This document shows positions 39,218 to 41,282 of a stretch of 41,282 bases of DNA, in pieces. This stretch comes from a virus, in IMG/VR virus record IMGVR_UViG_3300036790_000318, positions 1 to 41,282 of that record. The stretch is one strand, 5' to 3'. The notes beneath the pieces are model-generated. The model saw nothing but the letters and a program-made list of their open reading frames with translations. It did not search any database and was not told the origin of the DNA. A program made the position numbers and the translations under genes. Within the stretch, counting starts at the first letter, position 1. Each line of letters opens with the position of its first letter.

Positions 39218-39236
39218 TGATAGAAACCATCTATCA
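39218..39236. promoter_or_regulatory. Operator-like repeat TGATAGA-N5-TCTATCA (site S2)
   Basis: TGATAGA-AACCA-TCTATCA; the inverted repeat extends outward to GATTGATAG / CTATCAATC (39215-39239). On the - strand a TTGATT box overlaps its edge. It is 109 bases from S1. Confidence 0.65.
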
Positions 39237-39455
39237 ATCAACCACTTACGCTTAGTCTACTTGTTTGGTGGGTTAACTAGATTCCGGTTACGAAATTAAC
39301 TGGAAAGTGGTTAATTCTCTACCCGCCTCTACGCGCACGCACGAGGCTTTGCCGGTTGTCACCTACCAAACATCTCCCCTTCTGTAGGTCTCGCAGCCGT
39401 CCCTGACGGGCCGTTGCTCGAGCGGTGCCGCTGGTCGCGGCCTTCTCTCCCCCTC

Positions 39456-39572
39456 CTAAGGTCCCCCCGGGCATGGCTTCGCCGGGGCGGTTCCTGGACT
39501 GTAACACCAGCGGCATTTCGGGTTGGCGTCGTGCGAGCAGCCGGGGCAAGCCCCATTAGGCCCTGGTCGCAG
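39456..39572 (-). other. In-frame zinc-knuckle extension after an amber codon
   Basis: Directly after the TAG (39575-39573) of the leftward gene, the same frame stays open for 38 codons to another TAG. It encodes CPGCSHDANPKCRWC, then PCPG, a zinc-knuckle pattern. The only start-like codon is CTG right after the TAG. It could be made by amber read-through, by a CTG start, or be a decayed domain. Confidence 0.4.
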
Positions 39573-39950
39573 CTACCGATCCGGGCCGGTCGTTTCTTTG
39601 CCTGCGCTCGGAGTGCGGTCTTGTCTTCCGCCTGGCCGGCTAACTCGGGGCTGTTTGACGTAAGGCTTGGCGACACCGTGACAACCGGCGCCGCGTAACA
39701 CGGCTACTGCCTCGGCCGCATGGATGCGGGAAGCAAAACCGGCATACCATCCACCGCGCCGCGTCGCGCGGAACTGGAATCGCGCCACCACTTCCTCGGA
39801 TGGCCGATCGCGAAGAAAAATGATCCAAGGCTTCGGACTGTCGCGCCATGTCACCACATGGATACGCCGGCGAGGTTGGCGTGCGATCTGCTCGTGGCTC
39901 CTGTTGGCAGCCGCTTGCCGGCTGGCGCGCTCCCAGTTCAGCCTCGTCAT
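39573..39950 (-). CDS. Hypothetical protein of the leftward mini-operon
   Basis: This encodes 125 residues starting MTRLNWERASRQAAANRS. The middle is aromatic and beta-rich (IHVVTWRDSPKPWIIFLRD; RRGGWYAGFASRIHAAEAVA), suggesting a small folded domain, and the end is basic and unstructured. The start overlaps the upstream stop as ATGA. The frame continues after its amber stop into a zinc-knuckle segment. No family recognised. Confidence 0.5.
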   Translation of the reverse strand: MTRLNWERASRQAAANRSHEQIARQPRRRIHVVTWRDSPKPWIIFLRDRPSEEVVARFQFRATRRGGWYAGFASRIHAAEAVAVLRGAGCHGVAKPYVKQPRVSRPGGRQDRTPSAGKETTGPDR

Positions 39951-40138
39951 CGGCCTTGCACCACCATGAAAGGTTTGCTATCTGACATCCACGATCTGCC
40001 GCGCGCTACGGTTGATCCAGCGGTCGGGCCGGTTGAGAGTTTGCCCTCTCCCGGCCCGATCCATTTCAGGCTAACTCCCGCAGGCCTCGCCGCGCAAGCC
40101 CCATAATGCGGCATAAGTACTGTCTCATATCTTGCCAT
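39947..40138 (-). CDS. Small hypothetical protein, first of the leftward mini-operon
   Basis: This encodes 63 residues. It starts at ATG 40138 or the later ATG 40114, diverges from the rightward early operon and couples to the next gene by ATGA. It reads MARYETVLMPHYGACAARPA and ends SWMSDSKPFMVVQGR. A TATTAT box lies about ten bases upstream of the first ATG, so the message may be nearly leaderless. Function unknown. Confidence 0.45.
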   Translation of the reverse strand: MARYETVLMPHYGACAARPAGVSLKWIGPGEGKLSTGPTAGSTVARGRSWMSDSKPFMVVQGR

Positions 40139-40157
40139 CCTGTCACAATAATAATGC

Positions 40158-40187
40158 TTGACACCTCTCCGGCATTGGCTCTATCTT
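40158..40187 (+). promoter_or_regulatory. Rightward early promoter across the junction genes
   Basis: TTGACA (40158-40163) is followed 17-18 bases later by CTATCT/TATCTT. ACAATAAT (40145-40152) lies just upstream, as it does before the TTGACA at 3608. The first gene starts at 40232. A shared regulator with the 3.6-kb promoter is likely. Confidence 0.55.
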
Positions 40188-40231
40188 GCCATCGTAAGCC
40201 GCGCCTCGGGAGATCAGGGGCTGAGAGTAAG

Positions 40232-40471
40232 ATGACCGACCTAATCGCCGAGTATCAGGCCCTCCGCCACACAGAGGAGAGCCTGTACGATCCCGATAAT
40301 TTCCCCGGCTCCAAAGCGTGGCTGCGCCACGCCGACGCGCGGCGCGCATGCCGGGAATTTGAGGCAGCGCACCCAGAGGTAATCGCGGCGGTAAAGACCG
40401 CGCGGCAAGACCCGGCGTACATGGCCGACCCCTCAAGTCTCTATAATCGCATCCTGCGCGGGGAGGACTAA
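40232..40471 (+). CDS. Hypothetical protein, first gene of the early operon
   Basis: This encodes 79 residues from ATG 40232, about 45 bases after the promoter. It is helical and charged (MTDLIAEYQALRHTEESLYD; ACREFEAAHPEVIAAVKTAR). No motif or membrane span. Early genes in this place often redirect host functions, but nothing here shows which. The next gene follows after four bases. Confidence 0.65.
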   Translation: MTDLIAEYQALRHTEESLYDPDNFPGSKAWLRHADARRACREFEAAHPEVIAAVKTARQDPAYMADPSSLYNRILRGED

Positions 40472-40475
40472 CATC

Positions 40476-40787
40476 ATGACCAACCACCCCAACCGCAGCC
40501 GCAAAGCCAAAATGACCGCGCCGCAAACCTACCGTGTTGCCGGCGACTGGATGGAGCGCGGCCAAATCCGCGGTCTGGTGCCGCGCCATATCGACATCGC
40601 CATCATTGATGGCCGCGCCTACGACGATGAGGGCTTGGCAATGTTGGGACGCGAGGATGCGCGCCTTGCCATCCTGTCTGATGACGAGATGGAGGGATGG
40701 GGCCCTGGCGTTACTTTCTCGCCCGATCCCGGCGAGTTGGACCGCGTGCCTGGTCTGCGCGCCGCGCTTACCAACCTTGGGAGATGA
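40476..40787 (+). CDS. Hypothetical early protein
   Basis: This encodes 103 residues. It starts basic (NHPNRSRKAKM) and continues into a compact domain (LVPRHIDIAIIDGRAYDDEG; DARLAILSDDEMEGWGPG). The acidic middle with I-I-D-G-R is not a motif I can name. It ends in an ATGA overlap with the next start. MTAPQTYRV, 12 residues in, is an alternative start. Confidence 0.6.
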   Translation: MTNHPNRSRKAKMTAPQTYRVAGDWMERGQIRGLVPRHIDIAIIDGRAYDDEGLAMLGREDARLAILSDDEMEGWGPGVTFSPDPGELDRVPGLRAALTNLGR

Positions 40788-41152
40788 CCATGCCAAAGTT
40801 CCGAGTGAACCTATACCCGGTCTATCTGACGCAGATCGAGGTTGAGGCGCCGACGCCGCGCGACGCGGAGAACTGGGCGCGCGAGCGGTTCGAGGAGCAT
40901 GCCTACGGCAACCTCATCTTCGCCGACTCGTTCGAGGAGCCGATCGTTGACCTGCTGGATAACGCAGGCGATTGGCTCCCGGACTATCGTGTCCACCACG
41001 ACCTCGGCGGCTGGTATATCGTTGAGCCGGGCGAAGAGGAGCCGGAAGACGGCGACAGCCTGGGCTTCGACGGCCGTGAGCATTACGCGACCGAGGCCGA
41101 CGCCTGGGCAGCTATCACCCAGAGTGCTTCCCTCGCCAGCGTGGAGGCCTAA
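40784..41152 (+). CDS. Hypothetical acidic early protein
   Basis: This encodes 122 residues from ATG 40784 (ATGA overlap); ATG 40790 is an alternative. The first part, PKFRVNLYPVYLTQIEVEAP, then TPRDAENWARERF, has the strand-turn-helix look of small phage proteins that share a beta-alpha fold. The C-terminal half is rich in Glu, Asp and Trp. Function unknown. Confidence 0.65.
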   Translation: MTMPKFRVNLYPVYLTQIEVEAPTPRDAENWARERFEEHAYGNLIFADSFEEPIVDLLDNAGDWLPDYRVHHDLGGWYIVEPGEEEPEDGDSLGFDGREHYATEADAWAAITQSASLASVEA

Positions 41153-41154
41153 CT

Positions 41155-41282
41155 ATGTTCAAGCTGGAATTCGAGACTGACAATCCGGCGTTCGAGGCAC
41201 AAGGTGCTTATGAAATCGGGACGGTTTTGACCAATGTAAGGGCAGCAATCGTGCGTAGAATCTATGGGGCCGACGGCAATCT
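41155..41282 (+). CDS. Small hypothetical protein, 5' part (continues at base 1)
   Basis: ATG 41155 begins the 65-residue gene that finishes at base 197 after the circle closes. The start lies two bases after the previous TAA. See the entry at 1-197 for the protein. Confidence 0.75.
   Translation, partial: MFKLEFETDNPAFEAQGAYEIGTVLTNVRAAIVRRIYGADGN
41156..41282. repeat. Terminal overlap of a circular genome, copy 2
   Basis: Identical to bases 1-127. See the copy-1 entry for its meaning. Confidence 0.93.

Larger units (their letters stand above)
38082..39455. other. Long gene-poor region upstream of the late operon
   Basis: About 1.37 kb with no gene I can defend. Two leftward frames (38093-38317 and 38328-38738) are open but have mixed composition, no overlap coupling and no family match. 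The region holds an 18-of-19-base direct repeat, a dense palindrome cluster at 39109-39239 and an AT-rich stretch with repeated TTAACT-like words at 39270-39320. It is the best place for late promoters and a replication origin. Confidence 0.6.

Noticed and set aside
39319-39676. Two overlapping leftward frames near 39.3-39.7 kb
   Set aside because: They are antisense or shifted shadows of the zinc-knuckle segment and the 125-residue gene.
1-41282. Integrase, tRNA or DNA polymerase genes
   Set aside because: I looked for the typical motifs and found none, so lysogeny and an own polymerase are not claimed.

Overview
The window looks like one complete, circular genome of a tailed phage with a short (podovirus-like) tail. 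Bases 1-127 are repeated exactly at 41156-41282, and one gene runs across the junction, so the unique circle is about 41,155 bp. The 127-bp overlap has the size of a common assembler k-mer, so it is probably an assembly trace rather than a biological terminal repeat. High G+C, strongly G/C-ending codons and the gene style suggest an alphaproteobacterial host, perhaps Rhizobiales; this is inference. I recognise no integrase, DNA polymerase, RNA polymerase or tRNA gene.

Layout. (1) A rightward run of small early genes of unknown role crosses the circle junction (40232 to about 808). (2) A leftward block (805-3564) carries a RepA-like AAA ATPase, a small zinc-ribbon protein, two unknowns, a RusA-like Holliday junction resolvase and a Cro-like repressor. 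(3) A divergent control region (3565-3659) has a perfect 15-bp palindrome overlapping a TTGACA promoter. (4) A rightward block (3660-7824) carries a YqaJ-like nuclease, a Bet/RecT annealase and a P-loop protein, with small overlapping genes. (5) A long leftward late block runs from 38081 down to 8175. It starts with a lysis module (holin-like protein, lipoprotein, microproteins, candidate frameshifted gene, lysozyme-like protein), then a KTSC protein, terminase, a Tat-signal protein, portal, scaffold, N4-gp56-like capsid, head and tail adaptors, an HNH endonuclease, the tail hub, tail fibres and a tailspike. It ends with large virion proteins interleaved with four enzymes: an Asp/Asn beta-hydroxylase, a GNAT acetyltransferase, a C5 cytosine methyltransferase and a PurD-like ATP-grasp ligase. 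(6) A gene-poor region (38082-39455) holds a dense palindrome cluster, followed by a two-gene leftward mini-operon (39573-40138).

How it works together. Replication probably borrows the host polymerase, using the phage ATPases, with YqaJ/Bet/RusA recombination to build or repair concatemers. Late genes are strongly coupled translationally: most starts overlap the preceding stop as ATGA, GTGA or TGATG, and this decides many of the starts given here.

Most unusual points: a candidate -1 ribosomal frameshift (A_AAA_AAG plus a GC-rich hairpin) in the lysis module; three copies of the operator-like repeat TGATAGA-N5-TCTATCA; four consecutive tail-fibre-region genes with Sec signal peptides plus a Tat-signal protein; modification-type enzymes embedded in the virion gene block; an HNH insertion that seems to have extended the neighbouring adaptor gene; and a zinc-knuckle frame separated from its gene by one in-frame amber codon.
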